Under the pieces are notes generated by a model. It made no database searches and was not told the DNA's origin. It saw only the letters and a program-made list of their open reading frames with translations. Shown here piece after piece: positions 8,223-13,898 of a DNA stretch of 13,898 nucleotides. A program made the translations under genes and the position numbers. The stretch spans positions 4,215-18,112 of the forward strand of contig DBCJ01000126.1 in the NCBI GenBank assembly GCA_002293005.1, written 5' to 3'. Source of the DNA: Ignavibacteria bacterium UBA961. Lineage in GTDB: Bacteria; Bacteroidota; Ignavibacteria; Kapaibacteriales; UBA961. Positions within the stretch are counted from its first letter, which is position 1; every line of letters starts with the position of its first letter.

Positions 8223-8230
8223 CAAAGATA
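8223..8230 (-). promoter_or_regulatory. Candidate Bacteroidota-type -7 element before yicC
   Basis: On the minus strand this reads TATCTTTG, an exact TAnnTTTG match and the commonest form of the Bacteroidota -7 element. It is 19 bases upstream of the yicC ATG, giving a leader of only about a dozen bases that still includes CGGAA. No TTG lies at 17-23 bases upstream on that strand, so strength is uncertain. It would let yicC-gmk-methyltransferase-gmd be expressed independently of ribD. Confidence 0.45.
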
Positions 8231-8254
8231 CAAAATAGGCGTGCTTTGCATGGC

Positions 8255-9358
8255 TCATGCGGATTTTACGGTGATGACATGTAAGTCGGTACCGCTTTTT
8301 AATACGCCTTTTGAGGTCAATCTATATGCAGTCTCCAAGTTTTCGGCAGAATATCCGCCAAATGACTTTATTCCTTGACCAATCAGGATTGGTGCAATGA
8401 AAAAGTGCATTTCATCTAGCAATTGTCTTTCGATTACTTCTTGCATCATTATTCCACCACCTTCAATCAAAATGGAAGCTATGCCAAATTGATTTGAGAG
8501 ATTGGAAAATAACATGGGCAAATCAATTCTTCCTGATTGTCCGAGCATGCAGGACATTGTGTTAATGCCTTGATCATGGAGTTGTTTCACATGATCTGAA
8601 TGCTCTTGATCTTCGCCATGACAATAGACCGTCAGTCCACGAAATTCATCGGTGAATACTTGAAGCGAAGTCGATAATTGACATTTCGTATCCAAGATGA
8701 TGCGCATTGGATTTCTACCGGGCATGGAATGTACTGTCAATGATGGATTGTCAGCTTCAGCAGTACCACGACCAATCATCACTGCATCAATTTCACCACG
8801 CATGCGATGGACTTCATGTCTGCTTTCTTCACAAGTGATCCACTGTGATTCACCGGTTGAAGTGCCTATGCATCCATCCAATGATTGTGCAATCTTCCCG
8901 ATGATATATGGCATGCCGGTGAGAATATGCTTCACAAAGGAACGATTCATCCAAAATGCTTCTTCTCTACAAATATCTTCAATGACTTCAATTCCTGCTT
9001 CACGCAATAAAGCAATGCCTTTACCGGCCACAAGTGGATTCGGATCTTGCATCGCAATCACGACTGTTGCAATTCCTTTTTGAATGAGAAGCGGTGCACA
9101 GGGTGGTGTTTTGCCAATATGCGCGCATGGCTCAAGATTGACATAAGCAATGGCACCTTTGGGATCTTCCGTGCACCTGTTCAAAGCATCCACCTCGGCA
9201 TGCGGACCACCGAATTCACGATGCCAACCTTCACCGATGATATGACCATCTTTGACTATCGTGCATCCTACGCGTGGATTTGGACTCACTTTGCCAGTAC
9301 CGCGCAAAGCCAATCGAATTGTATGTTGCATGAAATCTTCATGTGTTTGCATGTTCAT
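8255..9358 (-). CDS. ribD: Bifunctional riboflavin biosynthesis deaminase/reductase RibD
   Basis: This 367-residue two-domain enzyme carries out the second and third steps of riboflavin synthesis: deamination of the pyrimidine intermediate, then NADPH-dependent reduction of the ribosyl group. The N-terminal cytidine-deaminase-like domain has the zinc ligands H53 in HAEVDAL, C78 in EPCAH and C87 in PPCAP, with E55 as proton shuttle. The C-terminal DHFR-like reductase domain starts about residue 150 with IGKIAQSLDG and ends with the ILIEGGG and ILIGQGIKSF blocks. Both domains are complete. ATG at 9358 and an in-frame ATG two codons later are both possible starts; neither has a convincing Shine-Dalgarno. 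It heads the leftward operon, but other rib genes are not in the window. An rpsD terminator lies only about 36 bases upstream of its start. Confidence 0.96.
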   Translation of the reverse strand: MNMQTHEDFMQHTIRLALRGTGKVSPNPRVGCTIVKDGHIIGEGWHREFGGPHAEVDALNRCTEDPKGAIAYVNLEPCAHIGKTPPCAPLLIQKGIATVVIAMQDPNPLVAGKGIALLREAGIEVIEDICREEAFWMNRSFVKHILTGMPYIIGKIAQSLDGCIGTSTGESQWITCEESRHEVHRMRGEIDAVMIGRGTAEADNPSLTVHSMPGRNPMRIILDTKCQLSTSLQVFTDEFRGLTVYCHGEDQEHSDHVKQLHDQGINTMSCMLGQSGRIDLPMLFSNLSNQFGIASILIEGGGIMMQEVIERQLLDEMHFFIAPILIGQGIKSFGGYSAENLETAYRLTSKGVLKSGTDLHVITVKSA

Positions 9359-9393
9359 TCACGATGATTGAGTGGGAAGATGAAGACTGCAAA

Positions 9394-9422
9394 GAAAAAA
9401 AGCCCTCCAATCGGAGAGCTTT
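9394..9422 (-). terminator. Rho-independent terminator of rpsD
   Basis: On the minus strand a 10-bp stem (9413-9422 pairing with 9399-9408, one G-U pair) encloses the loop GATT and runs into seven T (complement of 9395-9401). The G-U pair appears as a C-A mismatch on the plus strand, so the element is built for leftward transcripts. It begins about 20 bases after the rpsD stop. Confidence 0.88.
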
Positions 9423-9441
9423 CTTTCTGCTATATGGCTCA

Positions 9442-10056
9442 TCAGCGAGAATAAAACTCGATAACGAGAGGAATTTCACAAATCACAGGAACTTCTTCGC
9501 GAGCAGGAAGATGTAGGAATTTGACTGAGAAGTCCGCTTTGGACAATGTCAAATACACCGGAGGTGCAGCAGTTCTAATTGATTCTTGAAATGCTTCCAT
9601 CTTGCGGCTTTTTTCACGAACGGAAACCACATCATTAACCTTCACTTGATATGAAGGAATATTGACCGGCTTGCCATTGACAAGAAAATGACCATGATTT
9701 ACATATTGACGAGCAGATGCCATTGAACGAGCAAGTCCTGAACGGAATACCAATGCATCAAGGCGTGTCTCAAGCATTTGAAGAAGGATATCCCCGGTAT
9801 TACCGGTAAGATGTGATGCCTTCTTGAAATAATTTGTCATTTGGCGTTCATGGATATTATACTGCAAACGAAGCTTTTGTTTTTCGAAAAGCTGTGTTCC
9901 ATAAACAGATAATTTTCCACGACGCTTTGTGGAACCGTGTTGGCCCGGAGGGCTCTTTCTGCCGGCTTTGTCGCTCGACATGATCTTGCCGGCTTTCGCC
10001 GTCATTGGAACACCGATTTTGCGGGAGTTCCTTACCTTAGGTCCGGTATAATTCAT
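9442..10056 (-). CDS. rpsD: 30S ribosomal protein S4, zinc-free form
   Basis: This 204-residue primary 16S rRNA-binding protein nucleates assembly of the small subunit body. The N-terminus, YTGPKVRNSRKIGVP, has the form typical of S4 lacking the CxxC zinc knuckle; the only cysteine is C193. KSPPGQHG (35-42) and KLRLQYNIHERQ (61-72) are standard S4 blocks. The S4 RNA-binding domain spans about 98-160, with RLDALVFRSGLA and VNHGHFLVNG. AAGGAG (complement of 10061-10066) lies four bases before the ATG. The gene is alone between its own promoter and terminator rather than in the rpsM-rpsK-rpsD-rpoA cluster, where many bacteria keep it. A second copy elsewhere cannot be excluded. Confidence 0.96.
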   Translation of the reverse strand: MNYTGPKVRNSRKIGVPMTAKAGKIMSSDKAGRKSPPGQHGSTKRRGKLSVYGTQLFEKQKLRLQYNIHERQMTNYFKKASHLTGNTGDILLQMLETRLDALVFRSGLARSMASARQYVNHGHFLVNGKPVNIPSYQVKVNDVVSVREKSRKMEAFQESIRTAAPPVYLTLSKADFSVKFLHLPAREEVPVICEIPLVIEFYSR

Positions 10057-10076
10057 AGTACTCCTTGTACCACGCT

Positions 10077-10095
10077 GCGGGATATCGACTCCCGC
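10077..10095 (-). promoter_or_regulatory. GC-rich hairpin in the rpsD leader, just upstream of the ribosome binding site
   Basis: GCGGGA and TCCCGC form a perfect 6-bp stem with a seven-base loop. In the rpsD mRNA it ends 10 bases before the AAGGAG. There is no T-run, so it is not a terminator. A role in translational control of rpsD is possible but is inference. Confidence 0.4.
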
Positions 10096-10123
10096 GCAAT
10101 ATTGATGAAAAACGCCATGAAGA

Positions 10124-10137
10124 TATCACATGTGATA
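10124..10137. promoter_or_regulatory. 14-bp perfect palindrome in the rpsD leader, candidate operator
   Basis: TATCACATGTGATA is a perfect dyad located about 30-40 bases downstream of the predicted rpsD promoter and about 70 bases before the gene. It is the only long dyad in this gap. It has the size and symmetry of a dimeric regulator's site, but I recognise no specific regulator. The half-sites resemble CRP half-sites in inverted order and without the normal spacer. Confidence 0.35.
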
Positions 10138-10166
10138 ATCATGGTTAGTACAATCCGAAAGGGCTA

Positions 10167-10198
10167 CAAATCTAGGGTTTTTCCTTGGAACATTCAAA
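10167..10198 (-). promoter_or_regulatory. Bacteroidota-type promoter of rpsD
   Basis: On the minus strand TTTG (complement of 10195-10198) is followed after 20 bases by TAGATTTG (complement of 10167-10174). This matches the Bacteroidota arrangement of a TTG/TTTG -33 element and TAnnTTTG -7 element in sequence and spacing. It lies immediately after the bcp stop and predicts a leader of roughly 100 bases for rpsD. Confidence 0.65.
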
Positions 10199-10202
10199 GA
10201 GT

Positions 10203-10676
10203 TTATGCTTTGATATTGTCTTTTAGCCAATTTGTGACTTCCTCGACATGACCCGGTACTTTGACCTTTGCATAGATTTGTTTGATTTTTCCATCCGTAT
10301 CAATGATGAAAGTGGAGCGTTCGACACCCATATAGGAACGGCCATACATCGATTTTTGCACCCAAACGCCATATTTTTCACAAATCGACTTATCTTCATC
10401 GGAAATCAAGCTAAAATTCAAATCATGATCATTGATGAATTTCTGATGGGATTTGATGCTATCGGGGCTTACTCCGATGACTTTCACGCCCAACTTGGTG
10501 AGTGATGACATGCTATCACGAAAATCACATGCTTGTTTGGTGCAACCACTGGTATTGTCTTTGGGGTAGAAATACAAAATATACCATTGTCCTTTAAGAT
10601 CTTTTGAAGCAATGACTTCATTGTTTTGATCCACTCCCTTGAATGCGGGAGCCGCGGCATTCAGTTTAACCGGCAT
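10203..10676 (-). CDS. bcp: Thioredoxin-dependent thiol peroxidase (BCP/PrxQ)
   Basis: This 157-residue peroxiredoxin of the BCP/PrxQ subfamily reduces hydrogen and organic peroxides in the cytoplasm using thioredoxin. The active-site stretch YPKDNTSGCTKQAC (37-50) has the peroxidatic C45 in the TxxC context and the resolving C50 five residues on, the atypical 2-Cys arrangement. VIGVSPDS and RSTFIID, with the family's conserved Arg (R120), follow. Length is typical. GAGGA lies about eight bases before the ATG. It is 75 bases downstream of trx on the same strand. Its electron donor is therefore probably encoded next door. Confidence 0.96.
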   Translation of the reverse strand: MPVKLNAAAPAFKGVDQNNEVIASKDLKGQWYILYFYPKDNTSGCTKQACDFRDSMSSLTKLGVKVIGVSPDSIKSHQKFINDHDLNFSLISDEDKSICEKYGVWVQKSMYGRSYMGVERSTFIIDTDGKIKQIYAKVKVPGHVEEVTNWLKDNIKA

Positions 10677-10713
10677 GATTTTCCTCGAAAAGTATAATGT
10701 TAATAACGAAACT

Positions 10714-10746
10714 AATCATTCAATGCATGATTGCACGCACTGCAAT
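10714..10746. repeat. Two adjoining inverted repeats between trx and bcp
   Basis: AATCAT (10714-10719) pairs with ATGATT (10727-10732), and ATTGCA (10730-10735) pairs with TGCAAT (10741-10746). The two 6-bp repeats share three bases and fill most of the 75-base gap. Neither is followed by a T-run on the minus strand, so neither is a standard terminator. Operator or attenuator function upstream of bcp is only a possibility. Confidence 0.3.
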
Positions 10747-10751
10747 ACCCC

Positions 10752-11048
10752 TTAAAGAAAACGGCGTATGATTAGTTCCAATTGACCTGCCTGCACCAAA
10801 CCGGATTGTCTCCAGACCACTTTTCCTTTTTGAAAGAGAATCAAGGTGGGCACGGATTGAATTCCATATTGTCTTGCTGTTTGGGGATTTCCATCGACAT
10901 CCATTTTAATAATGGTGATTTCATTCCCAATCTTCTTTTTTACTTCTTGCAGGATCGGTGGCATCATTTTGCATGGACCGCACCATTCGGCTGAGAAGTC
11001 GACAAGTAGAAGATCTTTATCTTCGATGATTTGAGCAAAAGTTGCCAT
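10752..11048 (-). CDS. Thioredoxin
   Basis: This 98-residue cytoplasmic thioredoxin transfers electrons from thioredoxin reductase to disulfides. The active site EWCGPCK has C23 and C26; the strand LLLVDFSA precedes it, and SVPTLILF carries the cis-proline. I start at ATG 11048 (MATFAQII) because that gives the usual short FCB-group thioredoxin length. In-frame ATGs at 11066 and further upstream would add residues with no homology to the fold, and none of the candidates has a Shine-Dalgarno. It is divergent from purF across a 163-base gap and lies 75 bases upstream of bcp, a thioredoxin-dependent peroxidase. Confidence 0.93.
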   Translation of the reverse strand: MATFAQIIEDKDLLLVDFSAEWCGPCKMMPPILQEVKKKIGNEITIIKMDVDGNPQTARQYGIQSVPTLILFQKGKVVWRQSGLVQAGQLELIIRRFL

Positions 11049-11162
11049 AGATTCAATCAAGTGCATTGTAAAACAAAAGTGAGTCTGTTCACGATTGAGA
11101 ATCACACATAGTGTAATCCCAAGGAGCATTGTTCAAACTCATGTCCATTGATGCAGATTTCG

Positions 11163-11170
11163 TATCTTCG
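11163..11170 (+). promoter_or_regulatory. Candidate -7 element of the purF operon
   Basis: TATCTTCG differs by one base from TAnnTTTG and lies 41 bases before the purF ATG in the trx-purF divergent gap. A TTG at the correct -33 distance is not visible. The remainder of this 163-base gap holds no recognisable RNA element or riboswitch. Confidence 0.35.
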
Positions 11171-11211
11171 CGCATCGTTCTTCCTCCTCATTTTGTACGC
11201 ATCCAATCCAC

Positions 11212-12705
11212 ATGAATAATCTTCGGGATCTCGACAAACCCAATTGCAATTGCGGCATTGTAGGTATCTATAATGATCCGCAGGCATCAGTCATGGCCTA
11301 TTATGCATTACATGCACTGCAACATCGCGGACAAGAAGCCGCAGGTATAGTTGCTGCCGGTAAAGTGGATGATTCCATGAAATTCACATCACATAAAGGC
11401 GAAGGCCTAGTACTTGATGTATTTTCCGCTCCGAATGTCCTTACAGAAAAATTAAAGGGAAATATGGCGATTGCACATAATCGCTATTCCACAACAGGAA
11501 GCGGTGGCATTGCAAATGTTCAGCCATTTCTCACGAAATATCGTTCCGGTACGATAGCCGTGGCGCATAATGGTAATCTGACCAATACAAAGACATTACG
11601 CAATGAATTGCAGAATGAAGGTGCTATATTTCAGACTACGACAGATAGTGAATTGTTTTTGCATTTGATTGCTCGTAGCAAAAAGGAATCGCAACTCGAT
11701 CAAATTCGTGAAGCATTACGCATTGCTCGTGGTGCATATTCACTTGTCATCATGACAAACAATGCACTTGTGGCCGCTCGTGACCCCTATGGTTTCAGAC
11801 CACTTTGCATAGGAAGAAAAAAAGTGGAAGATGGATGGTCTTATGTGGTCGTTTCAGAAACATGTGCTCTTGATATCATCAGCGCAGAATATGTGCGAGA
11901 TGTGAAGCATAATGAGATTATTGTGATTGATGATGAGACAGTCAAAACCGGTGAGATCAAGAGTTATCTCATAGATGATGAGACGCCATGTTCAAAACAT
12001 TGCATTTTTGAGTATATCTATTTCTCAAGACCCGATTCCAGAATCTTTGGTCATAATGTCGATAAAGTTCGCAGAAAACTTGGTAAAAACCTCGCAGAAG
12101 AAAGTCCTGTTTCTGCTGATTCCCCCGATGATAAAGTCGTTGTGATTGCTGTACCCGACAGTGGAAACACCTCTACACTTGGTTATGCGAATGTCAATAA
12201 TGAATTGGGCAATCCATCACGTTATGAAATTGGTCTTATTCGCTCTCATTATGTGGGAAGAACATTCATCGCACCCGGGCAGAATAATCGCGAATTCAAA
12301 GTCAAGACCAAATTCAATACCGTCAAAGGCGTATTGGAAAATAAAAAAGTAGTGGTGGTTGATGATTCAGTGGTTCGTGGAACAACTTCACGCGCACTCA
12401 TCAATTTGATTCGAGAGGCACATCCCAAAGAAGTGCATATGCGCATTACCTCACCACCAATCACACATCCATGTCAATATGGAATGGACTTCCCAAGCAG
12501 AGAAGAATTGATTGCAAATCATCATCAAGAGATTTCCGGCATTGCTTCTTCACTCAATGCGGATTCATTGCATTATTTGTCAGTCGAAAAACTCATGCAA
12601 TCCGTACCTCAAGAAGAAGGCATCGGATATTGCAATGCATGCTTCACGGGAGAGTATCCCGTGCAAATCGATCTTACAGCACATAAACATTCCACTGAAG
12701 AATGA
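11212..12705 (+). CDS. purF: Amidophosphoribosyltransferase (iron-sulfur, propeptide type)
   Basis: This 497-residue enzyme makes 5-phosphoribosylamine from PRPP and glutamine, the committing step of purine synthesis. The N-terminal Ntn glutaminase domain has the nucleophile C14 in CGIVGIY; the 13 residues before it would be removed autocatalytically, as in the Bacillus-type enzyme. HRGQEAAG (38-45) and HNRYSTTG (89-96) form the glutamine site. The C-terminal phosphoribosyltransferase domain carries the PRPP loop VVVVDDSVVRGTTS (380-393). Four cysteines match the 4Fe-4S ligands of the B. subtilis class: C264 (CIFEYIYF), C421 (PCQYG), and C474 and C477 (YCNAC). The ATG lacks a Shine-Dalgarno. 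The stop overlaps the next start as ATGA. Confidence 0.97.
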   Translation: MNNLRDLDKPNCNCGIVGIYNDPQASVMAYYALHALQHRGQEAAGIVAAGKVDDSMKFTSHKGEGLVLDVFSAPNVLTEKLKGNMAIAHNRYSTTGSGGIANVQPFLTKYRSGTIAVAHNGNLTNTKTLRNELQNEGAIFQTTTDSELFLHLIARSKKESQLDQIREALRIARGAYSLVIMTNNALVAARDPYGFRPLCIGRKKVEDGWSYVVVSETCALDIISAEYVRDVKHNEIIVIDDETVKTGEIKSYLIDDETPCSKHCIFEYIYFSRPDSRIFGHNVDKVRRKLGKNLAEESPVSADSPDDKVVVIAVPDSGNTSTLGYANVNNELGNPSRYEIGLIRSHYVGRTFIAPGQNNREFKVKTKFNTVKGVLENKKVVVVDDSVVRGTTSRALINLIREAHPKEVHMRITSPPITHPCQYGMDFPSREELIANHHQEISGIASSLNADSLHYLSVEKLMQSVPQEEGIGYCNACFTGEYPVQIDLTAHKHSTEE

Positions 12706-13043
12706 GCAAATCCTTTACATCATTGCAAGATCTCGCATCTCTCTTGCCGGATGATGCCAAAAAGAATGATCAGATCATCGAAAAGAAAAAAGGATATGAT
12801 GGTTCGCAACAACGCATCGATATCCGCCTCGACAAAAAAGGAAGAGGTGGTAAAATGGTGACCGTACTCTCTGGCTTTCAATCAAATCCCACTGAACTCG
12901 ATACACTCTGCAAAACATTCAAAAAACTCTGCGGAACAGGCGGTACCGTCCGCGACAATCTCATTGAAATTCAGGGCGATCATCGAAAAAAGTTAGAACA
13001 AACGCTCATCGAACGCGGATATAAAACAAGAATGATTGGATAG
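12702..13043 (+). CDS. SUI1/YciH-like translation initiation factor (eIF1 family)
   Basis: This 113-residue protein has a flexible lysine-rich N-terminus (about 1-35) followed by a SUI1/eIF1 domain (about 36-113). Recognisable features are RIDIRLDKKGRGGKMVTVLSG (38-58), where the basic GRGGK loop begins the domain, a helix TELDTLCKTFKKLCGTGG, and the final HRKKLEQTLIERGY. In eukaryotes and archaea eIF1/aIF1 checks start-codon selection; bacterial YciH can act on 30S initiation, but its normal role is poorly defined. The ATG overlaps the purF stop by ATGA, so translation is probably coupled to purF. murC starts four bases after its stop. Family call is good; exact function uncertain. Confidence 0.88.
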   Translation: MSKSFTSLQDLASLLPDDAKKNDQIIEKKKGYDGSQQRIDIRLDKKGRGGKMVTVLSGFQSNPTELDTLCKTFKKLCGTGGTVRDNLIEIQGDHRKKLEQTLIERGYKTRMIG

Positions 13044-13047
13044 AAAC

Positions 13048-13898
13048 ATGTTCTCTTCTGTTAAAAACATACACTTCGTTGGAATAGGTGGTATCGGCAT
13101 GAGCGGTATCGCTGAGATTCTGATTAATCAGGGATTCTCAGTAAGTGGATCCGATCTTTCGGCATCACAGAATACCGAATATTTGAAATCGATTGGAGCG
13201 ACGATACATATCGGACATCATGAGGCACATATTGCAAATGCTGAAGTGGTGGTATATTCAAGTGCAGTAAAACCAAATGAAAATCCTGAAACAATCGCGG
13301 CATTGGAACATGGAATTCCAATCATCCGCAGAGCTGAAATGCTTGCTGAAATTTCACGATTGAATTATACGCTTGCTATTGCAGGTACACATGGAAAAAC
13401 CACAACCACATCACTGTGTGGTCTTGTATTGATGAAAGGTGGTATTGACCCAACCGTGATTGTGGGAGGTCGCTTGAATGGTTTGGGTGGAACGAATGCT
13501 CGATTGGGACGAGGTGAATGGACCGTGGTTGAAGCCGATGAATATGATCGATCATTTCTCCAATTATTCCCGACAATAGCAATCATCAATAATATCGAAG
13601 CGGAACATCTTGATATTTATGGCACGGCTGAGGAAGTAGAAAAGGCATTCATTGAATTCTCCGGAAAAGTTCCTTTTTATGGTTTTGTTGCAGTCGGACT
13701 CGATGATGCAGGTATTCGTTCAATGTTGCCACATATCAATAAGAAAGTTGTGACATTCGGGCTGTCTCGTCAATGCGATATTCGAGCAATTGATATCATT
13801 CCACATGAAAGAAGCACTGAATTCACCGTTATTTCTCATGGAGAAAAACTCGGTAAAGTCAATCTGAATATCCCCGGTGAATATAATGTGAAGAATGC
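13048..13898 (+). CDS. murC: UDP-N-acetylmuramate--L-alanine ligase, 3' end beyond window
   Basis: The first 283 residues, plus two bases of the next codon, of a Mur ligase are present; the reading frame remains open to the right edge. The N-terminal UDP-MurNAc-binding Rossmann domain begins HFVGIGGIGMSGIAE (9-23). The central ATPase domain has the P-loop AGTHGKTTTTS (112-122), VEADEYDRSF (161-170) and NIEAEHLDIYG (182-192). PGEYNVKN (276-283) marks the junction to the C-terminal domain, about 170-200 residues of which should follow. The early GIGGIGMSGIAE motif and the HLDIYG context favour MurC over the related recycling ligase Mpl. It adds L-alanine to UDP-MurNAc, the first peptide step of peptidoglycan synthesis in the cytoplasm. 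It is the third gene of the purF-SUI1-murC unit, and its weak GGAT ribosome binding site fits coupling. Confidence 0.94.
   Translation, partial: MFSSVKNIHFVGIGGIGMSGIAEILINQGFSVSGSDLSASQNTEYLKSIGATIHIGHHEAHIANAEVVVYSSAVKPNENPETIAALEHGIPIIRRAEMLAEISRLNYTLAIAGTHGKTTTTSLCGLVLMKGGIDPTVIVGGRLNGLGGTNARLGRGEWTVVEADEYDRSFLQLFPTIAIINNIEAEHLDIYGTAEEVEKAFIEFSGKVPFYGFVAVGLDDAGIRSMLPHINKKVVTFGLSRQCDIRAIDIIPHERSTEFTVISHGEKLGKVNLNIPGEYNVKN

Noticed and set aside
8697..9367. Plus-strand frames opposite ribD
   Set aside because: These are shadows of the ribD coding frame; their content is explained by the conserved zinc and substrate motifs on the other strand.
11049..11129. Longer N-terminus for thioredoxin
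   Set aside because: The added 27 residues have no thioredoxin homology or signal peptide pattern worth trusting, and no ribosome binding site; the 98-residue form is the normal length in this group.
11049..11211. Possible purine or PRPP riboswitch before purF
   Set aside because: The predicted leader is only about 40 bases, with no aptamer-like junction and no terminator hairpin.
11102..11287. 61-codon cysteine-rich minus-strand frame with a CxxC-like start
   Set aside because: It lies antisense across the divergent promoter and the PurF N-terminus; its cysteines arise from the complement of the purF codons and it has no ribosome binding site.
1..13898. CRISPR arrays, insertion sequences, phage genes, tRNAs or a defence island
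   Set aside because: No regularly spaced repeats, transposase motifs, terminal inverted repeats, cloverleaf sequences or toxin-antitoxin pairs were seen; genes are tightly packed housekeeping families with uniform composition.

Overview
The window reads as an ordinary stretch of chromosome from a moderately AT-rich member of the Bacteroidota/Chlorobiota (FCB) group. Three observations support this. The first gene ends in a type IX secretion (Por) C-terminal sorting domain, a system essentially confined to that group. Several genes are preceded by the Bacteroidota -7 promoter element TAnnTTTG rather than TATAAT. Shine-Dalgarno sequences are present for some genes (M1 peptidase, lipoprotein, bcp, rpsD) and absent for others (purF, ribD, trx). 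A deep-branching lineage near Ignavibacteria/Kapabacteria is possible, but I cannot establish it from the sequence alone.

Layout. (1) 1-924 (+): C-terminal part of a secreted Ig-like protein with a T9SS sorting tail, closed by a strong terminator at 948-986. (2) 1054-3507 (+): exported M1-family zinc aminopeptidase with a HEAT-like C-terminal half, followed at 3558-4103 by a small lipoprotein with a thioredoxin-like fold and a CxC motif. (3) A bidirectional terminator at 4106-4133 separates these from a leftward cluster. Read from right to left this is ribD, yicC, gmk, an RsmB/NOP2-type rRNA m5C methyltransferase and gmd, with gaps of 51, 5, 5 and 21 bases. (4) rpsD (9442-10056, -) stands alone between its own terminator and a 146-base leader holding a good Bacteroidota-type promoter, a 14-bp palindrome and a GC hairpin. 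(5) bcp/prxQ and trx (both -) form a peroxidase/reductant pair. (6) purF, a SUI1/YciH-like gene and murC (all +) follow a divergent promoter region; purF and SUI1 overlap by ATGA, SUI1 and murC are four bases apart, and murC runs off the right edge.

The genes are mostly housekeeping: purine synthesis (purF, gmk), riboflavin (ribD), translation (rpsD, rRNA methyltransferase, SUI1), cell wall (murC), GDP-sugar synthesis (gmd), RNA decay (yicC) and thiol redox defence (trx, bcp). The two surface or exported proteins and the CxC lipoprotein are the less ordinary parts. There is no gene-free stretch longer than about 165 bases. I see no tRNA, rRNA, CRISPR array, insertion sequence, phage gene or other evident novel multi-gene system. 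The observations most worth checking are the rpsD leader, the CxC lipoprotein and the SUI1 gene coupled to purF.
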